This document shows positions 15,951 to 23,611 of a stretch of 28,284 bases of DNA, piece after piece. Each line of letters starts with the position of its first letter. The first letter of the stretch is position 1. The position numbers and the translations under genes are program-made. The notes beneath the pieces were generated by a model. It worked only from the letters and a program-made list of their open reading frames with translations, was not told where the DNA came from and ran no database searches. The DNA is from Hyphomonadaceae bacterium UBA4763 (lineage in GTDB: Bacteria; Pseudomonadota; Alphaproteobacteria; Caulobacterales; Aquidulcibacteraceae), in contig DHHV01000070.1 of the NCBI GenBank assembly GCA_002403455.1, positions 1 through 28,284 on the forward strand. The letters are read 5' to 3'.

Positions 15951-17345
15951 ATGCGCGCGCCTGCAATGGCTGATCGACGCCGCGTCAGCCTCGGCGCGCT
16001 CGCGAGCCTTACCGCCTGCGCTGTGCCGGCCAAAGACGGCGCGCCTGATCCATTCGCGCGCGCCGCAGCGATCCGTCGGGCGATCCGCCAACCGCAGATC
16101 GGCCCGCAGCGCATGCGTCTGGCGCCAACGCCGGGCGATGCGCGCGTGCGGCTGCAGGCCGCGATCGAGGCGGCGGCCGATAGCGGCGGCGGCCGAATTA
16201 TCCTCGAATCTGGATTGTGGGCGTGCGCCGGCCCGTTGCATCTGCGCAGCGGCGTTGAGCTGCATCTGGCGCAAGGCGCGCATCTTCGTTTTGAGCCTGA
16301 CCCTGCGCTTTATCTCCCCGTCGTGCTGACGCGATGGGAGGGAACCGAGGTCTATAACTATTCACCGATGATCTACGCGCGCGATGGCGCCGACATCGCC
16401 ATTACCGGGGCCGGCGTGATCGATGGGCAGGGCGAAGCGCATTGGCTGCCCTGGCGGGCCCGCCAGCGGCCAGACCAGAGCCGGCTGCGCGACATGGGCC
16501 GCGATGGGGTCGCCGTTGAAGAACGGCGCTTCGGAGCCGGGCATTTTCTGCGACCGCCGCTGATCCAGTTTTTCAATTGCGCGCGGGTGCGGGTCGAGGG
16601 CGTAAGGTTGCAGGATTCACCCTTTTGGTGCCTGCATCCGGTTTATTGCCAGGACGTGACGGTGCGCCGGATCCGCGTGGTCAGCCGACATGTCAATAGC
16701 GACGGCGTTGACCCAGATTCCTGCGAGCGCGTGTTGATCGAACAGTGCGATTTCGACGTCGGCGATGACGGCGTCTCGATCAAAGCCGGGCGCGACCAGG
16801 ATGGTTGGCGGGTCGGTCGACCCTGCCGCAACATTGTTGTCCGTCAATGCCGCTATCAGGGCAAAGCCGGCGGCGGCTTCGCCATTGGCAGCGAAATGTC
16901 TGGCGGCGTGTCTGACATCTATGTCGACGGCTTGTCGATCCCGGAGGCCAGTCACGCGCTCTATTTCAAGGCCAATCTGGATCGCGGCGGCGAGATCCGC
17001 GATGTTTTCATCCGCGACGTGCGGGCGGGCGCGGTCGAAAGCTTCATCATCCTGACCAATGACTATCATTCCTATCGGGGCGGCGATTTCCCGCCGCGCT
17101 TTGAAGGAATTGAGATTAGCGACAGCTTTTGTACGCGCGCGAAAATTGGTTTGCATGCGACGGGTCATCCGCGCGCGCCCGTGCAGCGCGTGCGCTTGCG
17201 CGGCATTGAAATCGGCGCGGCGGTTCGACCAATCCAAGTCGCCGATATCGCGGGTTTTCATTTGGACAATGTCCGGATCAATGGGGAGGCTGTCGCCGAA
17301 GCGGTCCCCATCGATCGCAGCGCGTTTTTGGATTTCAAACGGTAA
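15951..17345 (+). CDS. GH28 polygalacturonase-like enzyme, exported lipoprotein candidate
   Basis: 464 aa from ATG 15951, with GGAG at 15941-15944. ATG 15966 is an alternative start. The N-terminus has Arg9-Arg10-Arg11 followed by a hydrophobic segment and LTAC with Cys23, a Tat-plus-lipobox pattern. The right-handed beta-helix carries the GH28 catalytic Asp set: Asp251 in NSDGVDP and Asp272/Asp273 in GDDGVSIK. GSEMSGGV follows at 313-320. Two usual landmarks differ. The Gly-His-Gly site reads AGGG (306-309), so the expected His is absent, and the Arg-Ile-Lys site reads Tyr338-Phe339-Lys340. This may mark a subfamily with another uronide specificity. It is in an operon with the enolase-superfamily gene 13 bases downstream. 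Confidence 0.87.
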   Translation: MRAPAMADRRRVSLGALASLTACAVPAKDGAPDPFARAAAIRRAIRQPQIGPQRMRLAPTPGDARVRLQAAIEAAADSGGGRIILESGLWACAGPLHLRSGVELHLAQGAHLRFEPDPALYLPVVLTRWEGTEVYNYSPMIYARDGADIAITGAGVIDGQGEAHWLPWRARQRPDQSRLRDMGRDGVAVEERRFGAGHFLRPPLIQFFNCARVRVEGVRLQDSPFWCLHPVYCQDVTVRRIRVVSRHVNSDGVDPDSCERVLIEQCDFDVGDDGVSIKAGRDQDGWRVGRPCRNIVVRQCRYQGKAGGGFAIGSEMSGGVSDIYVDGLSIPEASHALYFKANLDRGGEIRDVFIRDVRAGAVESFIILTNDYHSYRGGDFPPRFEGIEISDSFCTRAKIGLHATGHPRAPVQRVRLRGIEIGAAVRPIQVADIAGFHLDNVRINGEAVAEAVPIDRSAFLDFKR

Positions 17346-17358
17346 GGGGAGCCTCGCC

Positions 17359-18615
17359 ATGCGCAGACGGACTTTGTTGGGATGGGGCCTTGGCGCAGCG
17401 GCGGCGGGCGTCGGCGGCTGCGCAACCGCCAAGGAAAACAAGAGCGATGGCGGGCTCGAACAGGGGTTGCGCGCCGCGCAAACGGACCCTGTGCTGCGCA
17501 AGGACCTGATCGCCGCGCCCGTAATCCTCAAAGACATTGACCTGTTGCGGCTTGGCGCGCAATTTTGGGTGCGGGTCCGCGATCAGGACGGGGCGATCGG
17601 CGTTGCGCTGACCAATCCGCGCCTGATGCAAAGCCTGTGGCCGGTGTTCCTCAATCGGGTCGCGCCGAGCTTTCGCGGCAAAGACGCCCGCGATTTGGAA
17701 GCGCTGCAGGCCGAGAATTATCGCTGGCAGCTGAACTACAAATGGCAGGGCCTGGCATATTGGGCGCCGATCGCTTGGTTGGAATTTGCGATATTGGACC
17801 TTTTGGGCAAAAAGGCGGGGCTGCCGGTCGGCGCGCTGCTGGGCGGGCGGGTGCGCGAGACGACTGGGATTTATTACGCCAGCGGCAATCGCGGCAATTC
17901 GCCTGAGGCCGAATTGGCCCATCTGCAGCGCCTCGTGGATGAGGCCGGCGCCAAGGCGGTGAAATATCGGTTGGGCGCGCGGCTGTCGTTTGACGAGCGA
18001 TCAACGGCCCGGGACTTGGCGCTGATCCCGTCGGCGCGACGGCAATTTGGCGATGATTTCGTGCTCTATGTCGACGCAAATTCGTCCTATGACGTCGAGA
18101 TGTCCCTGCGGATCGGACGCGATTTGGAGGCGCATGGCTATGGCTTTTTTGAAGAGCCGGTCCGGTTCGATCATTACGAGGAAACCAAGCAAATTGCCGA
18201 TGCGCTCGATATTCCGATCGCTTTTGGCGAGGAAGAAGTCAGCCTGGCGCGCTTTGCCTGGCTGATCCGCCATGACGCAGCCCAGGTCATTCAACCAGAT
18301 CTGCTGTTTAACGGCGGTTTGATCCGCGCGATCAAAGTGGCGCGCATGGCGGCGCTGCGCGGCTATCCGTGCGTGCCGCATATTTCCGGCGACGGCTTTG
18401 GCAGCCTCTATGCGTTGCATTTTGCATCCTGCGTGCGCAACACGACGCCTTATCAAGAATATAAGGGGGCGGAGGACGTCGCTCATCAGGTGACCGGGGA
18501 GAGCGGTCAGCTAAAGGTGGAGAATGGACAGGTGAGGATCCCAAGTGGACCGGGGCTCGGGATCACATTTGACTCGGAAGAGCTGGCGCGCGCAGAACAG
18601 GTGAACGCCGACTGA
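17359..18615 (+). CDS. Enolase-superfamily (mandelate racemase-like) sugar-acid dehydratase with exported lipoprotein signal
   Basis: 418 aa from ATG 17359, with GGGGAG upstream. The N-terminus is MRRRTLLGWG followed by an Ala/Gly-rich core and VGGC with Cys21: a Tat signal plus lipobox. The N-terminal capping domain is about 50-160 and the barrel about 165-400. Metal ligands are visible at Asp239 (YVDANSSYD), Glu265/Glu266 (FFEEPV) and Glu291 (AFGEEE). The His341 base (PHISGDG) with Asp314 completes the mandelate racemase-type dyad. The usual Lys-x-Lys is Lys202-Tyr-Arg204, so the second Lys is replaced by Arg. The family dehydrates or epimerises sugar acids and is normally cytoplasmic, so this one is unusual. 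An alternative reading is a lactonising or racemising relative. The substrate is unknown, probably a uronate or aldonate. Confidence 0.87.
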   Translation: MRRRTLLGWGLGAAAAGVGGCATAKENKSDGGLEQGLRAAQTDPVLRKDLIAAPVILKDIDLLRLGAQFWVRVRDQDGAIGVALTNPRLMQSLWPVFLNRVAPSFRGKDARDLEALQAENYRWQLNYKWQGLAYWAPIAWLEFAILDLLGKKAGLPVGALLGGRVRETTGIYYASGNRGNSPEAELAHLQRLVDEAGAKAVKYRLGARLSFDERSTARDLALIPSARRQFGDDFVLYVDANSSYDVEMSLRIGRDLEAHGYGFFEEPVRFDHYEETKQIADALDIPIAFGEEEVSLARFAWLIRHDAAQVIQPDLLFNGGLIRAIKVARMAALRGYPCVPHISGDGFGSLYALHFASCVRNTTPYQEYKGAEDVAHQVTGESGQLKVENGQVRIPSGPGLGITFDSEELARAEQVNAD

Positions 18616-18616
18616 C

Positions 18617-18646
18617 GTCCGAGGCCGAGCTTTTAGACGGCCGGAC
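18617..18646. terminator. Strong hairpin after the GH28/enolase operon
   Basis: GTCC (18617-18620) and GGCCG (18623-18627) pair with CGGCC (18638-18642) and GGAC (18643-18646). This gives a 9-base-pair GC-rich stem with a two-base bulge and a 10-base loop, starting two bases after the enolase-family stop. No T-run follows, so it may work as a Rho-independent-like or mRNA-stabilising hairpin. The remaining gap to 18770 contains no recognisable gene. Confidence 0.4.
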
Positions 18647-18770
18647 CGGGTCAGAGCCCAAAAAAGGTGGCGTGATCTTGTCCGTCGCGATGTGAATTTC
18701 GCGCGCTGGGGCAGTGAGAACCGCAATTGGCTTCGCGTTTTCTAACAAAGAGGGCAGCTGCCCGAACCGG

Positions 18771-20267
18771 TCAACTTGCTGCGCGCCAACCTTGGTTCAA
18801 TTGCCTCGATAAAACAGCAATTACATCGGCCATTTCGGGCTTATCAGCCAAATTGCTGTTTTCCTGCGGGTCCGCCAGATGGTCGAAAAGGACGCGCGCT
18901 TTCAGCTCGCCGCTGTCGCGATCGCGCCACTCGGTGTACCGATGAGAAACCGTGCGGATCGAATATCCATTCGCCCCGCCCCGGCGATATTGGCTGAAAG
19001 CGGCGCGCTTTGTGCTTTTGCCGGACTGTAACGCCGGCGCAAGACTCATCCCCTCGAGGTCTGGCGGCAGTGGAAGACCTGCCAAGTCAACCAAGGTCGG
19101 AAATATGTCTACAAGTTCGACGGGCGTTGTAACCTTTACGCCTGACGACAATCCCGGAACGCGCATAATCAGCGGAGCGCGAGTCGCGACTTCCATATTA
19201 TTGTGCTTGGCCCAAAAGCCATTTTCACCAAGAAAATATCCATGGTCGCCGAACAATACGACGATCGTGTTATCCGTCAATCTCAACTCGTCCAGCGCGG
19301 CAAGAACCCGGCCAATCTGGGCGTCGGCAAAAGTCGTTGCGGCGGCGTAGCCCCGCACCAAGTCTTTACGTTGCGATGGCGACAGGTCGAGATCTTTTGG
19401 AACGCCTTCATAACCTGGCAATTCTGCTTTATGGCGCTCAAAATCTGGCAAGCCGAGCGGCGCGAACGCATTTGCTGCGAGCGGAACCATATCCGGTGGA
19501 TAAAGATCGAAATAACGTCGCGGCGCTACAAATGGCAAATGCGGCTTCTTGAACCCAACGCCAAGGAAAAACGGTCGATCTTTAAATAAACGTAAAGTGT
19601 CAATTGCGCGCGTTGCAATGCGACCGTCCTGCAACTCCAAGTCGTCAATTTCGGCAATTTCCCAAGCCGGCCCTCTGATCCGTGATCGACTTTCCGTGCG
19701 CAAAATTGTACCGGTGGCATGGTCATGCTCGGTTACAATGTCGCCGGTTCCATCGGGATTGGCCTTCTCCAGCCGCGCGCGTAATTGCGGGTCGCGATAT
19801 TCGATTTCGCGCTCTGGCGACCAGGATGGAAGCGACCAGCTTTGTGGATCATCGAAGGGCAAGTGATAAACCTTGCCAAGACCCATGGTCGCGTAGCCGT
19901 GCAACCGAAAATACTGCGGCAAAGTCACGACATTGGGCAGATGCGCCCGAAAATGCGTATTGAGGTCGTAAATTCGCGTGGTGTCTGGTCGCAGCCCTGT
20001 GAGCAAAGACGCTCGAGACGGATTGCAAACGGCATATTGCGCATAAGCGCGGGTGAACGCGCACCCACCCGCCGCCAAGCGGTCGATGTTGGGCGCCAAT
20101 ACATACGGTTGGTCGAACGTTTTGCCGACCGGTCGAAGATCATCCACGCTGATAAGCAGGACATTCGGGCGTGCAGGCTGTGGCGCGCCGCTCGTCGTCG
20201 CGCAGCCCAGGACCGGCGCGGCGCTGAGGCCGGCGACGATCGATCGGCGTGAAAGGCGCGCTGTCAT
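18771..20267 (-). CDS. Iduronate-2-sulfatase-like sulfatase, Tat lipoprotein candidate
   Basis: 498 aa from ATG 20267, with GGAG about eight bases upstream. The signal region has Arg7-Arg8, a hydrophobic core and VLGC with Cys22. The mature protein is a type I sulfatase. Asp42/Asp43 are metal ligands (SVDDLRP). Cys81-Asn-Pro-Ser-Arg85 is the formylglycine motif, followed by ASLLTG. Other active-site residues are Lys132 and His135 (GKVYH), His243 (KKPHLPF), Asp341-His342 (FGDHG) and Lys354-His355. Block order and length match the iduronate-2-sulfatase-like group (S1_7 style). It would strip sulfate from uronate-containing glycans in the periplasm after cytosolic Cys maturation. The maturation enzyme is not in the window. 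Base composition is visibly lower in GC than in the operon at 81-11242. Confidence 0.93.
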   Translation of the reverse strand: MTARLSRRSIVAGLSAAPVLGCATTSGAPQPARPNVLLISVDDLRPVGKTFDQPYVLAPNIDRLAAGGCAFTRAYAQYAVCNPSRASLLTGLRPDTTRIYDLNTHFRAHLPNVVTLPQYFRLHGYATMGLGKVYHLPFDDPQSWSLPSWSPEREIEYRDPQLRARLEKANPDGTGDIVTEHDHATGTILRTESRSRIRGPAWEIAEIDDLELQDGRIATRAIDTLRLFKDRPFFLGVGFKKPHLPFVAPRRYFDLYPPDMVPLAANAFAPLGLPDFERHKAELPGYEGVPKDLDLSPSQRKDLVRGYAAATTFADAQIGRVLAALDELRLTDNTIVVLFGDHGYFLGENGFWAKHNNMEVATRAPLIMRVPGLSSGVKVTTPVELVDIFPTLVDLAGLPLPPDLEGMSLAPALQSGKSTKRAAFSQYRRGGANGYSIRTVSHRYTEWRDRDSGELKARVLFDHLADPQENSNLADKPEMADVIAVLSRQLNQGWRAAS

Positions 20268-20960
20268 TCGATTTTCTCCGCCGGCTGCTGGGGCTTAACC
20301 AACCCGGAAAATTAACGTAAAATTGATCAAATAGATATCGGAGCTCAACCCATTCCAGATCTTTAGGTCTTTTGGGCTCGATTGTAGTTGGCAATGGCGA
20401 TTAGCGGCAACGCGTATCGAGTAGTTCGTTCCTGGCCTTTGCATGCCGTTTCGGCTGCCCTGTTGGGCAAATATCCAAAACATGAAAACCTCTATAAATC
20501 TCTGATTCTATTCATAATTTTGGCCAAATCATTCGCTTCGGCGCTTGGCCGAAGCCGGGATGCGAATGATTGGACCGCTCCACTAGCGGCCCCATCAAGC
20601 CCTACAAAGATTGTTTTCTCCATTACGCTGATTTGTCAGGGTCGCTGAACATGTTAAATACTAGCGCTAAAGCAAACCGTGAGACCAAAAATCGAGGTCA
20701 ACGCTTTCGATGTATTATCGGTCGGTCTTGGCGCACGCGTCTTTTATTGGCGGCATGCGGAGTCGCAAAGGATGAAGGCGATCGCAATTTATGCGCAGGT
20801 TCTTTTTCTATCCGCCGCCGCCTTGGGCAGAGCTGTGATCGAGATGCAGCTGTGGGCCAGGAAAACGAAATTACGCCAATTCCTGGACATTTTGGAGGCA
20901 GAAAAAATGTGCGCCAGCATCGCCAATTCGCCAGGATCGCAAACAATATCGAGCGCTCTC
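20268..20960. other. Gene-free AT-richer stretch between sulfatase and sensor kinase
   Basis: About 690 bases with clearly lower GC than the flanking genes. Small open frames exist on both strands. None has a good ribosome-binding site, recognisable family motifs or conserved-looking composition, and the longest runs on as a shadow over the sensor-kinase gene. The stretch includes one copy of the palindromic repeat at 20487-20588. The sulfatase promoter should lie within roughly 20280-20380, where AT-rich sequence is present, but I could not choose a convincing -35/-10 pair. The rest, 20589-20960, could be decayed coding DNA, but I do not recognise it. Confidence 0.6.
20487..20588 (+). repeat. 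Palindromic dispersed repeat, copy A
   Basis: A 102-base sequence that matches the reverse complement of 28183-28284 at 88 of 102 positions with no gaps. Its core forms a hairpin: AATCATTCGC (20527-20536) pairs perfectly with GCGAATGATT (20562-20571), and an inner TTCGGC/GCCGAA stem lies between them. It is open in one frame, but 11 of the 12 codons that differ between the copies are non-synonymous. This argues for a DNA- or RNA-level element (REP-like) rather than a peptide gene. Confidence 0.85.
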
Positions 20961-22232
20961 CTAGCCCTTGCACCTGATCCGAAAGGTCACGCCGCGCTCT
21001 GCAGGCGCCACCCAATCCAAAACCCCGCCATGGGCCGAGACGGCTTGACGGGCGATGGCGAGGCCCACCCCGAGCCCGTCGCGTTTGGTCGTGAACAGGG
21101 GTTGAAAGATATCCTCACCCAACTGCGCGTCGACGCCGGGGCCGTTATCGATAACATCGATCGCCAAATCGCCGGCCGCGATCCGATGGGCGCGCAATGT
21201 CAGGGTTGGGTCTTTCGTATTGACCAAAGCGTCGCGCGCATTGCGCACCAGATTGGCGAGTGCGCCGCCGAGCAAAGCTGGATCGACCTCCGCGGTCAGA
21301 TCGACGGGCTCGACGATGATTTGTGCGGCGGGTTGGCCGTCGGCTGCGGCATCCTCCAACAGATCGCGCACCAGCACGCGGCGACGGGCGATTGCGATTG
21401 GCTGCACCGCTGCCCGGTAACGCTGCACGAACTCAAATAGGCCTGCCGCCCGCCGCTCCAAGCGGCGCAAAGCCTGTGCGGAGTCGCCGTCGGCCATTGC
21501 GGCGGCGGATTGGGCAAGGGAGATCACCGGCGTCAGGCCGTTCATCACTTCGTGCGTTAAAATGCGCGCTTGGTCCCGCCAGGCGCGCATCTCGGCGCGA
21601 TCAAGTTCAGCTTCAATATCCATGATGGCGAGCAGCGCGATTGGGACGTTCTGACCGGCGATCCGGGCGCGGGCCAGGCGGACGCGCCGGGCGCCGGTGG
21701 GCAAATCCGCGACGACAATTTCTGACGCCTCTCCGCCGGCAAAGCGGGCGGCCAAGGTAGCGCCGAGTCGTTCGATCGCGTTTGCCGCCGAGACCATGTC
21801 GGCGCCGAGCAAACGGCGGGCCGGCGCATTGAAACCGCGCACTGCGCCATCCGGCAATCTTCCCAAGACTGGATTGGGCAATTGGTCGAGGATCGTCCGA
21901 AGAAGGCGGCTTTCGGCCTCAGCGTGCAGGCGGTCAAAAGCGTGTCGCTCAACGCCTTTGCCGAGCAAGTGCGCGAGCGTCCCGCGCCCGGCGCTCGTTG
22001 TCGAATCGCCGGCCGCAAACGCGCGGGCGATGTCGAGGCCCTCAACTGCGTCGCGCCGCAGGGCTTGCCAACCGCGCCACAGGCAGGTCGCAAGCGCGAT
22101 CGCAGCTATTCCCGCCGCCCAAAACACCTTCGTCGCCGCCGCCCAGCCGGCGATAGCCGCGCAAGCGATCGCGCCGAGCGCCCAAAGCGCGCTGACGATC
22201 GGGTAAGGCCTATCACCTTCCTTAAAGACCAT
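20961..22232 (-). CDS. Membrane sensor histidine kinase, NtrY-like
   Basis: 423 aa from ATG 22232, which overlaps the regulator stop by 11 bases. An in-frame upstream extension lies within the regulator coding region and is rejected. Two membrane segments (about 13-31 and 35-52) are separated by only a few residues, so there is almost no periplasmic sensor domain. A PAS-like region spans about 105-205. The H-box is LTHEVMNGLTP with His227, the form typical of NtrY-type kinases. ATPase boxes follow: NLVRNARDAL, DNGPGV and GLGVGLAIAR. With such a small outside loop it probably senses a membrane or cytoplasmic cue. It is co-transcribed with the upstream response regulator, and both are divergent from the exporter they probably control. 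Confidence 0.92.
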   Translation of the reverse strand: MVFKEGDRPYPIVSALWALGAIACAAIAGWAAATKVFWAAGIAAIALATCLWRGWQALRRDAVEGLDIARAFAAGDSTTSAGRGTLAHLLGKGVERHAFDRLHAEAESRLLRTILDQLPNPVLGRLPDGAVRGFNAPARRLLGADMVSAANAIERLGATLAARFAGGEASEIVVADLPTGARRVRLARARIAGQNVPIALLAIMDIEAELDRAEMRAWRDQARILTHEVMNGLTPVISLAQSAAAMADGDSAQALRRLERRAAGLFEFVQRYRAAVQPIAIARRRVLVRDLLEDAAADGQPAAQIIVEPVDLTAEVDPALLGGALANLVRNARDALVNTKDPTLTLRAHRIAAGDLAIDVIDNGPGVDAQLGEDIFQPLFTTKRDGLGVGLAIARQAVSAHGGVLDWVAPAERGVTFRIRCKG

Positions 22233-23493
22233 GTTTTTCCATTCGCCGGTAAAGAGCGGCGCGGCTGATGCCCAAGAGTTTAGCGGCTTGCGCCACATTA
22301 AAGCCGGCGGCGCTCAGCGCGTGGCGCACCGCGTCGCGTTCAAGTTCGGCCAAAGCGGCGGACGCGCGTGGAGTGGCCGGAGGCGCGGATTGGGCGATCG
22401 CCGACGCGCCCATGTCAAACTGGAAATCCGCCATCTGATAGGAATCGCCCTGGCGCAGCGCCACGGCGCGCTCGGCGGCCTGCAAAACGCTGCGGGCATT
22501 GCCGGGCCACGGCGCGGTGTGGGCGGCCGCCAAGACGAGCGCTGACACCGGTTTTGGTTCAACGCCATAGCGCGTCTCGAAATGGGCAATGCCGGCTTTT
22601 AGCAAAGCCGTGGCGTCGTCGGGCCGCGCGCGCAGCGGCGGCACCGTCACCTCCATGCCCGACAGACGGGACCGCAAATCCGGCCGCACGCCGCTGGACA
22701 GCTCCTGCGCGGGGCGGTTCGAGGCGGCGATCGCGCGGAACGCCAGCCCCTCGCGTCGATCGAGCAGCGCCACGAGTTCCGTTTGCACCGTGACGGACAG
22801 ATCGGCCAATTCCTCGACAAAAAGCGTGCCGCCGGCGAGATCATCAAGATCAACGCGTGGCGAAAACACCGTCAACGGCCGATTGCGGCGCGGCGAGGCC
22901 GCATGCAGCGCCGCCGCTAGCCGGTTCTTGCCAACGCCGGTTTCGCCAAGCAGCAGAAGGGTCAAATCCGTGCGTCCCAGCCGCTGAACCGTCGCGAGCA
23001 GCGCGTTGAGGGCAGGCGAGGCGGCCACAAAGGGGACCTCCCCCAGTGCGGCGCGGGCCTGCGGGTTTGGGCCAGAGCGCTCGGCGCGCCGTCGGCGGGC
23101 AAGCGCGCCCGCTGCGTCAACCGTAATGGCCAAGCGCGCATTGGACCATGGCTTGGCGACGAAATCATCGGCGCCGCGTTTCATCGCTTCGACGGCGGTC
23201 GCAACGCCGGCAAAGGCGGTGATGACGACCAAGCCCAACTCCGCGTTCCGACCGCGCACCTCATCGATCAGCGCCAAGCCTTCGCTTCCATCGGTGCGCC
23301 CACGCCGGAAATTGAGATCGACCACGAGAACATCAAGCGGCCCAGACTCGAGCCTTGGCGCCAAAGCTGCCGGATCGAGCAGGGTTTCCACCCGCCGGTT
23401 CGATCCGCGCAGGGCCAAAGCGGCGGCGGCCACGACATCCGGGTCGTCGTCGAGCACAAGAACGCGCAGCGGAAGGTCGGCTCGTTCAGACAC
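22222..23493 (-). CDS. NtrC-like response regulator lacking the GAFTGA region
   Basis: 423 aa from GTG 23493; the ribosome-binding site is weak. The receiver domain is about 10-125, with Asp15/Asp16, phospho-acceptor Asp59 and Lys114. The AAA+ domain has Walker A GETGVGKN (183-190), Walker B-like GGTLFVEEL (221-229, with Glu in place of the first Asp), an arginine-finger stretch PDLRSRLSGM, and PWPGNARSV. Only about 30 residues separate Walker A from Walker B, where sigma-54 activators have about 60-70 including the GAFTGA loop. That loop is missing. A Fis-type helix-turn-helix ends the protein (about 380-423, NVAQAAKLLGISRAALYRR). It probably works with sigma-70 promoters, as Rhodobacter capsulatus NtrC does, or as a repressor. 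No sigma-54 (-24/-12) site is visible upstream of the exporter. Confidence 0.92.
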   Translation of the reverse strand: MSERADLPLRVLVLDDDPDVVAAAALALRGSNRRVETLLDPAALAPRLESGPLDVLVVDLNFRRGRTDGSEGLALIDEVRGRNAELGLVVITAFAGVATAVEAMKRGADDFVAKPWSNARLAITVDAAGALARRRRAERSGPNPQARAALGEVPFVAASPALNALLATVQRLGRTDLTLLLLGETGVGKNRLAAALHAASPRRNRPLTVFSPRVDLDDLAGGTLFVEELADLSVTVQTELVALLDRREGLAFRAIAASNRPAQELSSGVRPDLRSRLSGMEVTVPPLRARPDDATALLKAGIAHFETRYGVEPKPVSALVLAAAHTAPWPGNARSVLQAAERAVALRQGDSYQMADFQFDMGASAIAQSAPPATPRASAALAELERDAVRHALSAAGFNVAQAAKLLGISRAALYRRMEKHGL

Positions 23494-23611
23494 TGTTCGT
23501 TTTCGTACACTTGACCGTCCGCTTTCGCAAGCGGCCCGCTCCGTTGCGATGATTTTCCCTTGTGGTGCAAGCGATTCCCCGCCTCTGCACCGCGCGTGCT
23601 AGGTTAATCGC
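23494..23611. promoter_or_regulatory. Divergent control region with palindrome
   Basis: The 118-base gap between the regulator (-) and the exporter operon (+). CCGCTT-TCGC-AAGCGG at 23519-23534 is a perfect palindrome with 6-base arms. It is a plausible binding site for the dimeric Fis-type domain of the adjacent regulator. A TAGGTT hexamer near 23599 could serve as a -10 for the rightward operon, but its -35 is unclear. I find no GG-N10-GC sigma-54 element on either strand. Confidence 0.4.

Noticed and set aside
15848..16114. N-terminal extension of the glycerate kinase on the minus strand
   Set aside because: It crosses the divergent promoter and the GH28 start. ATG 15847 has a good AAGGAG and matches the normal family N-terminus.
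17059..17358. N-terminal extension of the enolase-family protein
   Set aside because: It lies within the GH28 gene in a shadow frame. ATG 17359 has GGGGAG and begins a clear signal sequence.
18563..18748. Small minus-strand frame between the enolase-family gene and the sulfatase
   Set aside because: No ribosome-binding site or motif; it overlaps the end of the enolase-family gene antisense.
20570..20977. 135-codon plus-strand open frame beginning in the palindromic repeat
   Set aside because: It starts inside the repeat, has a composition unlike real proteins here and shows no recognisable motif. A decayed gene cannot be excluded.
20679..21440. 253-codon plus-strand open frame
   Set aside because: Its second half is antisense to the well-supported sensor kinase and the first half has no family motifs or strong ribosome-binding site.
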